Below are positions 38,276 through 46,416 of a stretch of 64,000 nucleotides of DNA, in pieces. A program made the position numbers and the translations under genes. The notes under the pieces are model-generated. The model searched no databases, was not told where the DNA came from, and saw nothing but the letters and a program-made list of their open reading frames with translations. Positions within the stretch are counted from its first letter, which is position 1; each line of letters starts with the position of its first letter. Source of the stretch: Aporhodopirellula aestuarii (GTDB lineage: Bacteria; Planctomycetota; Planctomycetia; Pirellulales; Pirellulaceae); the NCBI RefSeq assembly GCF_023701485.1, contig NZ_JAMQBK010000060.1:186001-250000 (forward strand), given 5' to 3'.

Positions 38276-39853
38276 CTAAGAAAGATTCGCAAGAACGTCT
38301 TCGGGAATTGGCGCTGACGTCGGCTGAGTCGGCTTCGTCTTTCCGGTTCGAGCAGGTGTTTGTTTAATTGCTTCGATGCGATCGACTACATCCTCAACCT
38401 GCAGTTGCAGCTCGGCAGCGTGCTCGAGGAAATCGCCCAGTCGGCTGAGTGAATCCGAAGTCGACGTGGCAATGATTTCAATTCGACCAATCGGAACCTG
38501 TTCTACTTCTTCACCGTTTTCTCGGCTCACAAGCAGTGGGATGCGGACCACGCTTTGTAACGCGGGTTCAGGCAACCGAATGCTTCGCCATGTAGCGTGA
38601 TAACTTTCGTGCAACCACGCCATGTTGACGTCAATCTTGACGCTTGCCAGTTCTTGTTTTTCGGCGAAATCGATCAGCGGCTCCCAGACGTCCTGCCATG
38701 GGCCATCCCCTTGCATCTTGAGCGACCGTTCGTGCTTCTTGGCATCACAGACGTGAGGTCGAACCAGAAACGACATGATCCAGTGTCGGACCCGACCTGC
38801 AAGCAAACGGCATTCGGAGTAGCCGAATGTTCTGGTGCTGACGAAAACCGCTAGAACGAGAATCGCTCCCAAAGGTGCTAGCCAAGGCATGCGCAGCCAT
38901 GTTGACGCTATCGCGCCCGCGGAGCTGACGGAGCAGGCCGCAGCCACTACACACAGTGTCCCCGCACGCCCAAACTTCTCGTTGAGAAGGTGGTGCATGT
39001 GTCCGCGATCGGTCGCGTAGATGCTGCGTCCGGTTAGTCGTCGCCGAACGATGGCCGCGAGCGAATCAAAGAGAGGCAGGACTAAAATTGCCAGTGGAGC
39101 GGCGGCGAACGCGGTGGTTTCTTTGTGAGAGCACCACATCGCGAGAACACCAACGAAGAGTCCCACCATCATGCTGCCCGCATCGCCGAGAAAAATCGAG
39201 GCGGGCGGACGGTTGTAGAACAGGAACCCGACCAACGCGCCGCAAAGTGAAAAGGCGGCAACCACGCTGAGTATCGCGTTTCCGTTGATCAAACTGACGA
39301 CTGCTAGACTGCCTGATACGAAGATGCCGACCGTCGTCGCCATCCCATCGGCACCATCGAGTAGGTTGAGGGCGTTGGTGCAAAGCAGTAACCACAACAC
39401 ACTCACCGGAAGTGCGAAGACACCAAGAGGAATAACAACACCAAAAAATCCGACAACCTCCAAGGCGGTGCCACTGCCGACGATGACCATCGCAATGACG
39501 CATTGAGCGAGCAATTTTTGGCGACCGCGGAGAGACCATTTGTCATCAACTAAACCGACGACTAGGATTGCAACGGCGGCACCCAGCAAAACGAGCCATC
39601 GTTTGCTGAACAACTCCATTTCCAAGTTGAAAGACCACTGGTTCTGAAATCCCACGGTCAAAATGATCGAGGCGAGCATGCTGGCAAAAACGGCCACCCC
39701 ACCCGCCAGAGCAATAGGACGCGAGTGTAACTTGCGTTCTGCGTCAGGGTTATCCACCAGACCGACTCGGATCGCGAGCGAGCGAACCAACGGAACGAGC
39801 ACGACGGCTGTTGTAAGAGCAGTGAAGAAGGCGAAAAAAGTATTCATAGTCAT
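38276..39853 (-). CDS. WecA/MraY-like glycosyl-1-phosphate transferase
   Basis: 525 residues, about 11 membrane helices in the first 360. Family motifs are HSRPIALAGGVAVF, the aspartates in GLVDDKWSLRGRQKLLAQ, NLLDGADGMATTVG, FLGDAGSMMVG and the cytosolic DRGHMHHLL loop, which favour UDP-GlcNAc (or GalNAc) transfer to undecaprenyl phosphate over MraY. A soluble C-terminal domain of about 160 residues (from CDAKKHERSLKMQG) is extra to the family and unrecognised. It would start O-antigen or exopolysaccharide lipid-linked synthesis, consistent with the Wza-like gene further downstream on the other strand. Confidence 0.88.
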   Translation of the reverse strand: MTMNTFFAFFTALTTAVVLVPLVRSLAIRVGLVDNPDAERKLHSRPIALAGGVAVFASMLASIILTVGFQNQWSFNLEMELFSKRWLVLLGAAVAILVVGLVDDKWSLRGRQKLLAQCVIAMVIVGSGTALEVVGFFGVVIPLGVFALPVSVLWLLLCTNALNLLDGADGMATTVGIFVSGSLAVVSLINGNAILSVVAAFSLCGALVGFLFYNRPPASIFLGDAGSMMVGLFVGVLAMWCSHKETTAFAAAPLAILVLPLFDSLAAIVRRRLTGRSIYATDRGHMHHLLNEKFGRAGTLCVVAAACSVSSAGAIASTWLRMPWLAPLGAILVLAVFVSTRTFGYSECRLLAGRVRHWIMSFLVRPHVCDAKKHERSLKMQGDGPWQDVWEPLIDFAEKQELASVKIDVNMAWLHESYHATWRSIRLPEPALQSVVRIPLLVSRENGEEVEQVPIGRIEIIATSTSDSLSRLGDFLEHAAELQLQVEDVVDRIEAIKQTPARTGKTKPTQPTSAPIPEDVLANLS

Positions 39854-40517
39854 AGAACGGGGGCAAAAAAGAGCAATGAATCCGATTTCGAAGAGAGGCT
39901 CACACTAATTCAACGAGGAGATTCTCGCCACCAATCTCTCCAAGGTCTACCCGTATATTTTGCGAGGGCAATCATGGAATCTTCTCTTGAAGAAGAGACG
40001 CGTTGTAACCGCCACAATATTTGGTCAGACAAACGTCCCCAGAGCAGACGCCTAAATCTAGCTGCTGAAAGTTGTTAGCAGGGCCAAAAACGTGAATTTA
40101 ACACGATCGAGGGTAGCTTTTGCCGACAGGTTACGAAATCTCGACGTGAAAGTGTTCGTTTGTGCACTTTGGCAGGGGTGCACACCCTTTTCAGAAGGGT
40201 GTATGACTGGTGTTTTGGGGTATAGCGGAGCAACAGGGCTGATTGTTCGTCTCACTCCGCATTCTCAGGGCGACCCGCATTGTCGTTAATCTTGGTTTAA
40301 CAGGCTGTATCCGGATTTCAGGCGCATTTGATTAAACCGATCGGGTTGAACAGGCGATAAGTATCCAAGGAAGATTCCTGAGGCCAAAGAATCGCTTCAG
40401 GCGTTAAATTCCGATTTCTGAACGCCGTTGTAGCCTATGGGGGGCGAGATGGTGGCAGGAGCTGTTTCGCGTGACTTTCGCGCGAAGTTGACTAATCCGC
40501 CGCGAGGGGAACCGGCT
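39854..40517. other. 664-base intergenic region with a strong hairpin
   Basis: No gene supported on either strand. It is AT-richer than its surroundings and holds a hairpin ACACCCTT-TTCAG-AAGGGTGT (40182-40202) following a GTGCAC pair (40162-40183). It would be the leader and promoter zone for the lipoprotein/Wza gene pair; a known riboswitch class was not recognised. Confidence 0.35.
40182..40202 (+). promoter_or_regulatory. 8-bp stem hairpin upstream of the export genes
   Basis: ACACCCTT and AAGGGTGT pair exactly around TTCAG, about 315 bases upstream of the lipoprotein start. No T-run follows. It may be a leader regulatory hairpin. Confidence 0.3.
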
Positions 40518-41552
40518 ATGATGCCCGTGTTAAACAACCATGAATCTCGACTCCAGCAGGAGTCTCCGTCCACCAAAGCCACGTCATCTCGACGCCGTCG
40601 CTCGAGACAGCGTTGGGTACTCGGATTGGCCCTTGGGATGACCATGACTGGTTTCTCAGGCTGCACAATGTGGAATGGGCTTCAGATGAAGCTCAACAAC
40701 AGCGAGTGTGTCGACGATTTTATGATTGGTCATCGCAACAAGGTGATGGCGACTCGTGCTTGGCTTCGAGTCAAGCACTGCTATCGCGGTCACCGTTACC
40801 AAAAAGACTTACGGGCGGGATTCATTGCCGGCTACCTCGAAGTCGCAACGGGTGGATCTGGATGCACGCCGACAGTGGTTTCACCACAATATTGGGGTTG
40901 GCGTCATCAGTCTGGAAACGGACAAGCTGCGGTTAACGCATGGTTCGAAGGCTTCCCATTGGGCGTCAAGGCTGCCGAACAAGACGGTATCGGGCATTAC
41001 AACATGATCCGACTCAACGCCGTTCCTCACGTGACTTCGAACATGACTGGTTCGGCAGCACCAACTCCTGCAGGCCCAATACCTCAGCCGGTCCCGATGG
41101 GTACCAATCTGCCGCCGGGAATTAAACTTGGTGATGGTGAAATGTTGGTTCCCGGTGGGGTGATCATGCTAGACATCGATCTTGAATCGGGCGATGTTGA
41201 CACAGACACTGAGGCAGAACCGGTCGAGGTCATTCCCGGTGTCGAAAGTGATAAAGACGCCGACTCGGAAGGCAAGGCCGACCCGTTCTCAGATGAATTG
41301 GGGCGGCGACCGAATCGTCAGTCACCTCAAGAAATGCAATTCAGTGATCATCACTCGGATAACGTGCAAGACACTCAACCGAGGCCAACTGATTCGGAAC
41401 CCGCTTTTGAATTGGTGCCGGTTACTTCGGTTCCTACTTCATCGTCGAACACGGATGAGTTTTTAAGCGACGATGAAGTTAACGAACCGAGCCAAGCCGA
41501 GATTGACATGGTTATCGAGGAAATCTTCGGTAAACCGTCACCCGGTCTGTAA
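40518..41552 (+). CDS. Putative lipoprotein of an exopolysaccharide locus
   Basis: 344 residues from the ATG at 40518, which follows GAGGGGA. The N-terminus is Arg/Ser-rich and then a signal segment ends in the lipobox-like TMTGFSGC (cysteine near 49). A conserved-looking central part (NSECVDDFMIGHRNKVMATRAW, YRGHRYQKDLRAGFIAGYLEVATGG) precedes a low-complexity acidic C-terminus. No known family was recognised. Its position directly upstream of a Wza-like gene suggests an outer-membrane accessory role in polysaccharide export. Confidence 0.65.
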   Translation: MMPVLNNHESRLQQESPSTKATSSRRRRSRQRWVLGLALGMTMTGFSGCTMWNGLQMKLNNSECVDDFMIGHRNKVMATRAWLRVKHCYRGHRYQKDLRAGFIAGYLEVATGGSGCTPTVVSPQYWGWRHQSGNGQAAVNAWFEGFPLGVKAAEQDGIGHYNMIRLNAVPHVTSNMTGSAAPTPAGPIPQPVPMGTNLPPGIKLGDGEMLVPGGVIMLDIDLESGDVDTDTEAEPVEVIPGVESDKDADSEGKADPFSDELGRRPNRQSPQEMQFSDHHSDNVQDTQPRPTDSEPAFELVPVTSVPTSSSNTDEFLSDDEVNEPSQAEIDMVIEEIFGKPSPGL

Positions 41553-41709
41553 TTCACGCGGTTTGCAAATGCGAACCTCATCAACCTAGCTGACGCGACA
41601 GGCTGTGTTGTCGTCGCCCATGGGTTCAGCCGACGCAGGTTCGAACCGCTTTCATCTCATTCAATCACGGGCGAAAAGTCACCCGATCGTTTTCCTGGAG
41701 AGTTCAAGG

Positions 41710-43059
41710 ATGAACACCAACCTCTTACATTCTAAAGTCTGGCGACAAATTCGCTCAGCAATTGGATGCAGCCTCGCGGTCGCGGTAGCGACATCTTTCA
41801 CCGGATGTTCGACTTTGACACAGCCGATTAACGGTATCCCCGCACATCGGTTGTCGCCTGATTTTTTCCCGCCACCTAAGAATGACCTGGTGCCGGTTGA
41901 TATCGCACTCTTATCACTTGAGCCACCACGTGATTATCAGTTGGGGCCAGACGACATTCTCGGTGTTTACATCGAAGGTGTGTTGCCATTTAACCCGCCC
42001 AACGCTCCGCCAGAACCGCCCCCGGTGAACTTCCCCGAGAAGGACAGCACGTTGCCGCCTTCAATTGGCTATCCGATTGCGGTTCAGGATGATGGGACAT
42101 TGGCCTTGCCGCTTATCGAGCCACTCAAGGTCGAAGGTCTGACGCTCGAACAGGTGCGCGAGAAAATTCGCCAGTCGTATATCGAAAACGATATTCTGCG
42201 TGAAGAGAAAGCACGTCCAATCGTCACCCTGATCAGGGAGAGAACATTTGACGTAATCGTGGTTCGCGAAGATTCGGTTGATGATCTCAGGTTGAGAAGA
42301 GAAAGGGATTCGATTCGCGGCAACGACAGCGCGGCGAGTGGTGGATTGGTAAAACTTCCAGCTTATAAGAATGATGTTCTTCATGCACTGGTCGAGACCG
42401 GTGGCTTGCCAGGCCTGAATGCCAAGAACGAAGTATTGGTATTGCGAGCGTCAGAAGCGGATAAACGCAAACGAGCCGATTTTCTTCGAAAATATTGGGC
42501 GAAGCAACGTGTGGCGATGGCTGACCCTTGTTATTGTCCACCTGAGTTGCCGGAAGACCCCTCGATACTGCGGATTCCTTTGCGAGTTCGTCCAGGCGTG
42601 ATCCCGAACATCAAGGAAGCCGACATTACCTTACAGGATGGTGACATTGTTTACATCGAAAATCGTGAGACAGAAGTGTTTTATACCGGTGGCTTGTTGC
42701 CTGGCGGTGAGCATCTTCTGCCTCGCGACTATGACCTAGACGTTCTGGGTGCGATGGCGATGGCAGGAAAAGGTGTCGGATCGGCGTCTGGGACGTCCGG
42801 GGGTGGCCTGGGAGGGGTGAGTAGTGTTGGTGGTGTGCCACCCGGAATGCTTTACATCCTTCGAAAGACACCTTGTAACGGCCAAATTGCGATCGAAGTT
42901 GACCTGGCCAAAGCTGTCAACGACCCTCGGAGTCGACCACTTGTTCAGCCCGGGGACACTCTCATCCTACAGTACAAGTGTGAAGAAGAGATCCTGAACT
43001 TTGGACTCGGTTCGTTCTTCACCTACGGAATACAGGCGTTGTTGCAGAACAGCAACTAG
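41710..43059 (+). CDS. Polysaccharide export outer-membrane lipoprotein (Wza-like)
   Basis: 449 residues from the ATG at 41710 (a GGAG-containing region lies upstream), giving the lipoprotein signal ending ATSFTGCS. The PES-type export domain starts at YQLGPDDILGVYIEGVLP and is followed by GYPIAVQDDGTLALPLIEPLKVEGLTLEQVREKIRQSY, the poly_export and SLBB order. A Gly/Ser-rich insert (GVGSASGTSGGGLGGVSSVGG) splits the second SLBB. It would form the outer-membrane pore for a capsular or exopolysaccharide. A strong terminator follows, so the transcript ends here. Confidence 0.9.
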   Translation: MNTNLLHSKVWRQIRSAIGCSLAVAVATSFTGCSTLTQPINGIPAHRLSPDFFPPPKNDLVPVDIALLSLEPPRDYQLGPDDILGVYIEGVLPFNPPNAPPEPPPVNFPEKDSTLPPSIGYPIAVQDDGTLALPLIEPLKVEGLTLEQVREKIRQSYIENDILREEKARPIVTLIRERTFDVIVVREDSVDDLRLRRERDSIRGNDSAASGGLVKLPAYKNDVLHALVETGGLPGLNAKNEVLVLRASEADKRKRADFLRKYWAKQRVAMADPCYCPPELPEDPSILRIPLRVRPGVIPNIKEADITLQDGDIVYIENRETEVFYTGGLLPGGEHLLPRDYDLDVLGAMAMAGKGVGSASGTSGGGLGGVSSVGGVPPGMLYILRKTPCNGQIAIEVDLAKAVNDPRSRPLVQPGDTLILQYKCEEEILNFGLGSFFTYGIQALLQNSN

Positions 43060-43082
43060 CAGGCTGCTTCGAATTGGATTCA

Positions 43083-43115
43083 AAGCCGCTGGTGTTAGAA
43101 CCAGCGGCTTTTTTC
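43083..43115 (+). terminator. Rho-independent terminator
   Basis: An exact 11-bp stem AAGCCGCTGGT / ACCAGCGGCTT with a 6-base loop (GTTAGA), followed by a T-run, 24 bases after the export-protein stop. Confidence 0.92.
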
Positions 43116-43201
43116 TTATCTGTTCACAATAGGGCACGTCGGGGATATGTGATCCTCATTGGATATCCACACGCCGCCTCTTGGCGTTGGCAACTTTGCC
43201 G

Positions 43202-44374
43202 CTATGCCGCTTGATTTCCGCGTTGCTTCATCGGCGAGAGCCAACCCTGGATCGCTTTCAGGTCTTTCGACCACGCTGCGTCGGTACGTCGATCGCAGAA
43301 CGTGTGGAACAACCCGTCAACCGTGTCGCATAGCGTTCTTACCGCTTCAATCCGATCTTCATTCTCGAATTCCACATCATCATCGAGAATGATCTTGGCG
43401 CCGCTGATACCAAATGTTTCGGCTTGCAGCGTCAAGTCGAATTGTTGTCCATCACGGACAAGAATCATGCCAGACTTGCGAGGTAGCTTCCCATGTTGGA
43501 TCGCTTGCATCGCTTCAGGCAATTTCACCGGTAATTCTGCCGTGATCGTTTCTTTTCCAGACTCACCAATAGGGCATTCAAGCGTCAATGTTTTCGACAA
43601 CATCACGGTTACTTCCGACCCATCCGGAATTGTGATCGTGTCGGTCTCTGTTTCGAGCTTCCACCACAGCCAGAGTAGGAATTCGTTGCCGAGGAAATCG
43701 GGAGCTTGAGAATGTTCATTCGCCCATGCGACGCTTCCATGAGCGGGACCGGGGCAGAAGCCGGCTGGCACGACTTCGTCCATTTCCGCATACCGGTCGG
43801 CTTCAATGGCCCATGCTTGTGCGATGGTTCCGGCACTCACGTGGCCGAGCTGAACCTGAAAGATCCGTTCGAGCAAATCGGCACAGTGGCCGCTGGCGGT
43901 TCCCGCCGACCCGCCGAAGTACAGCATCTCGTAACCGTAATCCCAGAGAAGCGAGAATGGTTGAAACTTGCGGTATTTTCCTGTCGCGGCTTCGACTTCG
44001 CAACGTTGCTCGACCGCTTCCTTCGCTTCTTTGCGTTGCGACTTGGTTGCCACTCCGCTCGGGTTGTCCTTCGCACGCGCGGCAAGTTCCATTTGAAGCC
44101 ATGCGTTCTTAATCGCTGAGGGGATTTGGTTTGTATCGATGCGGATCCCAAAATGCACGGCGTCGTTGATAACGTTCTTGTCGAGCGAGAAATCTTGATC
44201 GAAAAGATGAGCCCCACCGAGGAAACCGGTGTGGACGTTTTCTGTCGAGCCAGTTTCGAACCTTCCCGCCGCGTGTTTGGCCATCAAGTCGATGTGTTCT
44301 TGATCAAAACTATCCCATTCGAAATTTTCGACGCGGAATCGTTCAAATGAGAGGCTACCGGACAGGAATGGCAT
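43202..44374 (-). CDS. RdgC-like recombination-associated protein (putative)
   Basis: 390 residues. The N-terminus (MPFLSGSLSFERFRVE) and the central run NVINDAVHFGIRIDTNQIPSAIKNAW, ATKSQRKEAKEAVEQRCEVEA and FQPFSLLWDYGYEMLYFGG follow the pattern of planctomycete proteins often named RdgC, and broadly that of E. coli RdgC (basic, ring-forming DNA-binding protein that restrains RecA). The C-terminal half (KLPEAMQAIQHGKLPRK, MILVRDGQQFDLTLQAE) is beta-rich. The assignment is from pattern memory and not certain. It lies next to rtcR on the same strand with a foldable 238-base gap, so an RNA-repair association is possible. Confidence 0.5.
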   Translation of the reverse strand: MPFLSGSLSFERFRVENFEWDSFDQEHIDLMAKHAAGRFETGSTENVHTGFLGGAHLFDQDFSLDKNVINDAVHFGIRIDTNQIPSAIKNAWLQMELAARAKDNPSGVATKSQRKEAKEAVEQRCEVEAATGKYRKFQPFSLLWDYGYEMLYFGGSAGTASGHCADLLERIFQVQLGHVSAGTIAQAWAIEADRYAEMDEVVPAGFCPGPAHGSVAWANEHSQAPDFLGNEFLLWLWWKLETETDTITIPDGSEVTVMLSKTLTLECPIGESGKETITAELPVKLPEAMQAIQHGKLPRKSGMILVRDGQQFDLTLQAETFGISGAKIILDDDVEFENEDRIEAVRTLCDTVDGLFHTFCDRRTDAAWSKDLKAIQGWLSPMKQRGNQAA

Positions 44375-44424
44375 GAAGGTTTCCGATCAGATGCTGTGAG
44401 AGGAGGGGACGGAGAAGACGTTTG

Positions 44425-44507
44425 AGGCTTATCGTCCATCCGCTCTTTCGTATTTGCTTCTCATCGAGAGAGGTGTCTTCACCACACCGCCGTTGAGAAA
44501 ACAGCCT
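44425..44507 (-). ncRNA. Foldable intergenic segment, possible structured RNA or leader
   Basis: On the minus strand an outer stem AGGCU (44507-44503) / AGCCU (44429-44425) encloses UUCUCA / UGAGAA (6-7 bp) and an inner GGUGU-7-base loop-ACACC hairpin. It sits between rtcR and the RdgC-like gene. An unrelated 81-residue frame crosses it but resembles no protein. This could be a small RNA, a leader of the RdgC-like gene or a transcript-processing site. Confidence 0.3.
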
Positions 44508-44612
44508 GATGCCTATAACCCGACGTTTCGGTATCGTTGACGCAGGTTGTACAGTGGTTCGGCTCAATCGTCGCGGTTTCCAACTTCGTCGTCGGTTCAT
44601 CTCGCAATCGAT

Positions 44613-46226
44613 TCAAGTCAAATCCTCCCAGCCAAGTCCAAATCTTGCTAGGTATTTGCGCAATCGATCAGCGTCATTCGGTCGCGTTTTGGCAAGTCGT
44701 GACACTTGAAACAATTCACGACCAGCGGCAGATAGCGTTTTGTTTTCGCGGCATACCTGAATGACGTCAGCCAATTGTGTGCGGTCGAATCGGTCAAGAT
44801 TTTCGACGGCCTCTTCGCCCAAATAGGTTCTCAAAACTTCTTCGCAGCTTGGGCGGACGGAGGATGACTGCCAGTTCGCTTTCAAGCGTTCGATCTCTTC
44901 TCTAACGTGAGATAAGCCGATACGGCCGCCATCGGCGAGCGTTGCCATGCGAGTGATCGCTGCATTGAGGTCTCTGAAATTTGCTTTCCACGGTGTAGCG
45001 GGGTCGTTTGCAAATGCGAGAAACGCTTTGCGAGCTTCCCGATTCATGGTCACTTTATCACCCGTGGCCCGCGTGTATTGTTGAAGTTCAAAATCGATGT
45101 TGGGGTCAATGTCGGCGCGCCGTTCGGCGAGGCCAGGTAAGCGAAATGTCCAGAGGTTAATTCTCGCTAGCAAATCTTCTCGAAACACGCCTGCTCCGAC
45201 TTCTGCGACAAGATCGCGATTCGAACCCGCGATCAATTGGAAATTGCTTTCGCTTGGTCGGTCTGCACCGACAGCCATGAATTGCTTTTCCTCGATTGCG
45301 CGCAGCAACATTGCTTGTTCGTCTAAACCGAGTTCTCCAATTTCATCCAGGAAAAGCATTCCGCCGTCAGCGGATTGAAGGAGGCCGGCGCGAGCACCGC
45401 TTGCCCCGGTGAAGGCGCCTTTGGTGTGCCCGAACAGGGTGGACATCGCTTGTTCCCCGCGAATCGTCGCACAGTTGACTTCGACAAACGGGCCTTCGAT
45501 TTGCCGACGGTTTCGCTTGAGTTCGTAGATCCGCTTGGCGAGTTGTGTTTTGCCAGCCCCCGTCGGTCCCGTCATTAAGATGGGCGCCTGGGTGGCCAGC
45601 GAGACTTTTTCGATCCGGTCGATCAACGCATTGAACGACTTGTCCTTCGTTTCGATGCCGCGTTTGAGAATGGAGGTCGCTTCGTCGTGTTCTTGACTGA
45701 AACGTGTCGCCAATTGGTCGTACCGGGAGAGGTCCAAATCAACGATCTGATAAGACCCTTGCACCACATCCGCTGTGCGGTCTCGTGAACTATTGCCCGA
45801 TGCGGGCGGCGATGATTGCAATAGTTTTGCCGGGATATGACGTGATTCTGTTAAAAGGAACAGGCAGATTTGTGCGACATGTGTGCCCGTGGTGATGTGT
45901 ACCAAATAATTCTCGTGATCCGGATCAAAGACATAGTCGCGACTGAATTGATGCAGCGTTGAATACACCTCTTCGAAATCCCAGGGATCACTCAGGCAGA
46001 TGGTATGCGTGTGGACGGTCGTTTCAGGAGAGACCGATTCAATATCTGACACCACTTGTCCAGCCAACTTCGTGTAGCGACGTTCAACCAACAATTCGAA
46101 GCGATCGACGATCAAATCGTCCTGTTGGCAGATGCCGACCGAGGGGCGCCAGGTGCCCCAGCGGTCACGAGATTTTCGGGGTTGATCGAGCTGCACGCCG
46201 AGAAGGCCAATGACGACAGTTTTCAT
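44613..46226 (-). CDS. rtcR: RtcR, sigma-54-dependent activator of RNA repair
   Basis: 537 residues. The N-terminal domain (residues 1-185, with VHITTGTHVAQICLFLLTE) is the RtcR-type CARF domain that senses an RNA end or nucleotide ligand. The AAA+ domain has Walker A GPTGAGKT (220-227), the sigma-54 contact loop GAFTGA (270-275) and Walker B LFLDE. The C-terminus carries a Fis-like helix-turn-helix (SAAGRELFQVSRLAKTR). In E. coli the homologue activates rtcBA from a sigma-54 promoter when RNA damage occurs. Here it is divergent from rtcB, 190 bases apart, with the matching promoter at 46354-46369. Confidence 0.95.
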   Translation of the reverse strand: MKTVVIGLLGVQLDQPRKSRDRWGTWRPSVGICQQDDLIVDRFELLVERRYTKLAGQVVSDIESVSPETTVHTHTICLSDPWDFEEVYSTLHQFSRDYVFDPDHENYLVHITTGTHVAQICLFLLTESRHIPAKLLQSSPPASGNSSRDRTADVVQGSYQIVDLDLSRYDQLATRFSQEHDEATSILKRGIETKDKSFNALIDRIEKVSLATQAPILMTGPTGAGKTQLAKRIYELKRNRRQIEGPFVEVNCATIRGEQAMSTLFGHTKGAFTGASGARAGLLQSADGGMLFLDEIGELGLDEQAMLLRAIEEKQFMAVGADRPSESNFQLIAGSNRDLVAEVGAGVFREDLLARINLWTFRLPGLAERRADIDPNIDFELQQYTRATGDKVTMNREARKAFLAFANDPATPWKANFRDLNAAITRMATLADGGRIGLSHVREEIERLKANWQSSSVRPSCEEVLRTYLGEEAVENLDRFDRTQLADVIQVCRENKTLSAAGRELFQVSRLAKTRPNDADRLRKYLARFGLGWEDLT

Positions 46227-46353
46227 GTATTATCCAAAATTATAAAGATGCCTCCTGTAGGATAGTTCAATATTGCTTTCTCTGCTCAGGTGACATTCGT
46301 TGAAATGACGTAAATCACTGCTGTGGAGAGAGTTATGGGTTTGGTGGGGTGTT

Positions 46354-46369
46354 TGGCACGTGCTCTGCA
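46354..46369 (+). promoter_or_regulatory. Sigma-54 promoter of rtcBA
   Basis: TGGCACGTGCTCTGCA fits the -24/-12 consensus TGGCAC-R-N4-TTGCW with a single mismatch, and GG and GC are exactly ten bases apart. It lies 47 bases before the rtcB ATG. The divergent gene encodes the cognate activator RtcR. Confidence 0.85.
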
Positions 46370-46416
46370 TACGGAATAGTTAAGATTTGACTAGATACTC
46401 GAGTTACGAGGTTCCC

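Noticed and set aside
44560-44640. Possible tRNA-like sequence on the plus strand near the rtcR end
   Set aside because: A T-loop-like TTCAAGTCAAATC does not close into a stem and lies mostly in the rtcR coding end; cloverleaf could not be formed.
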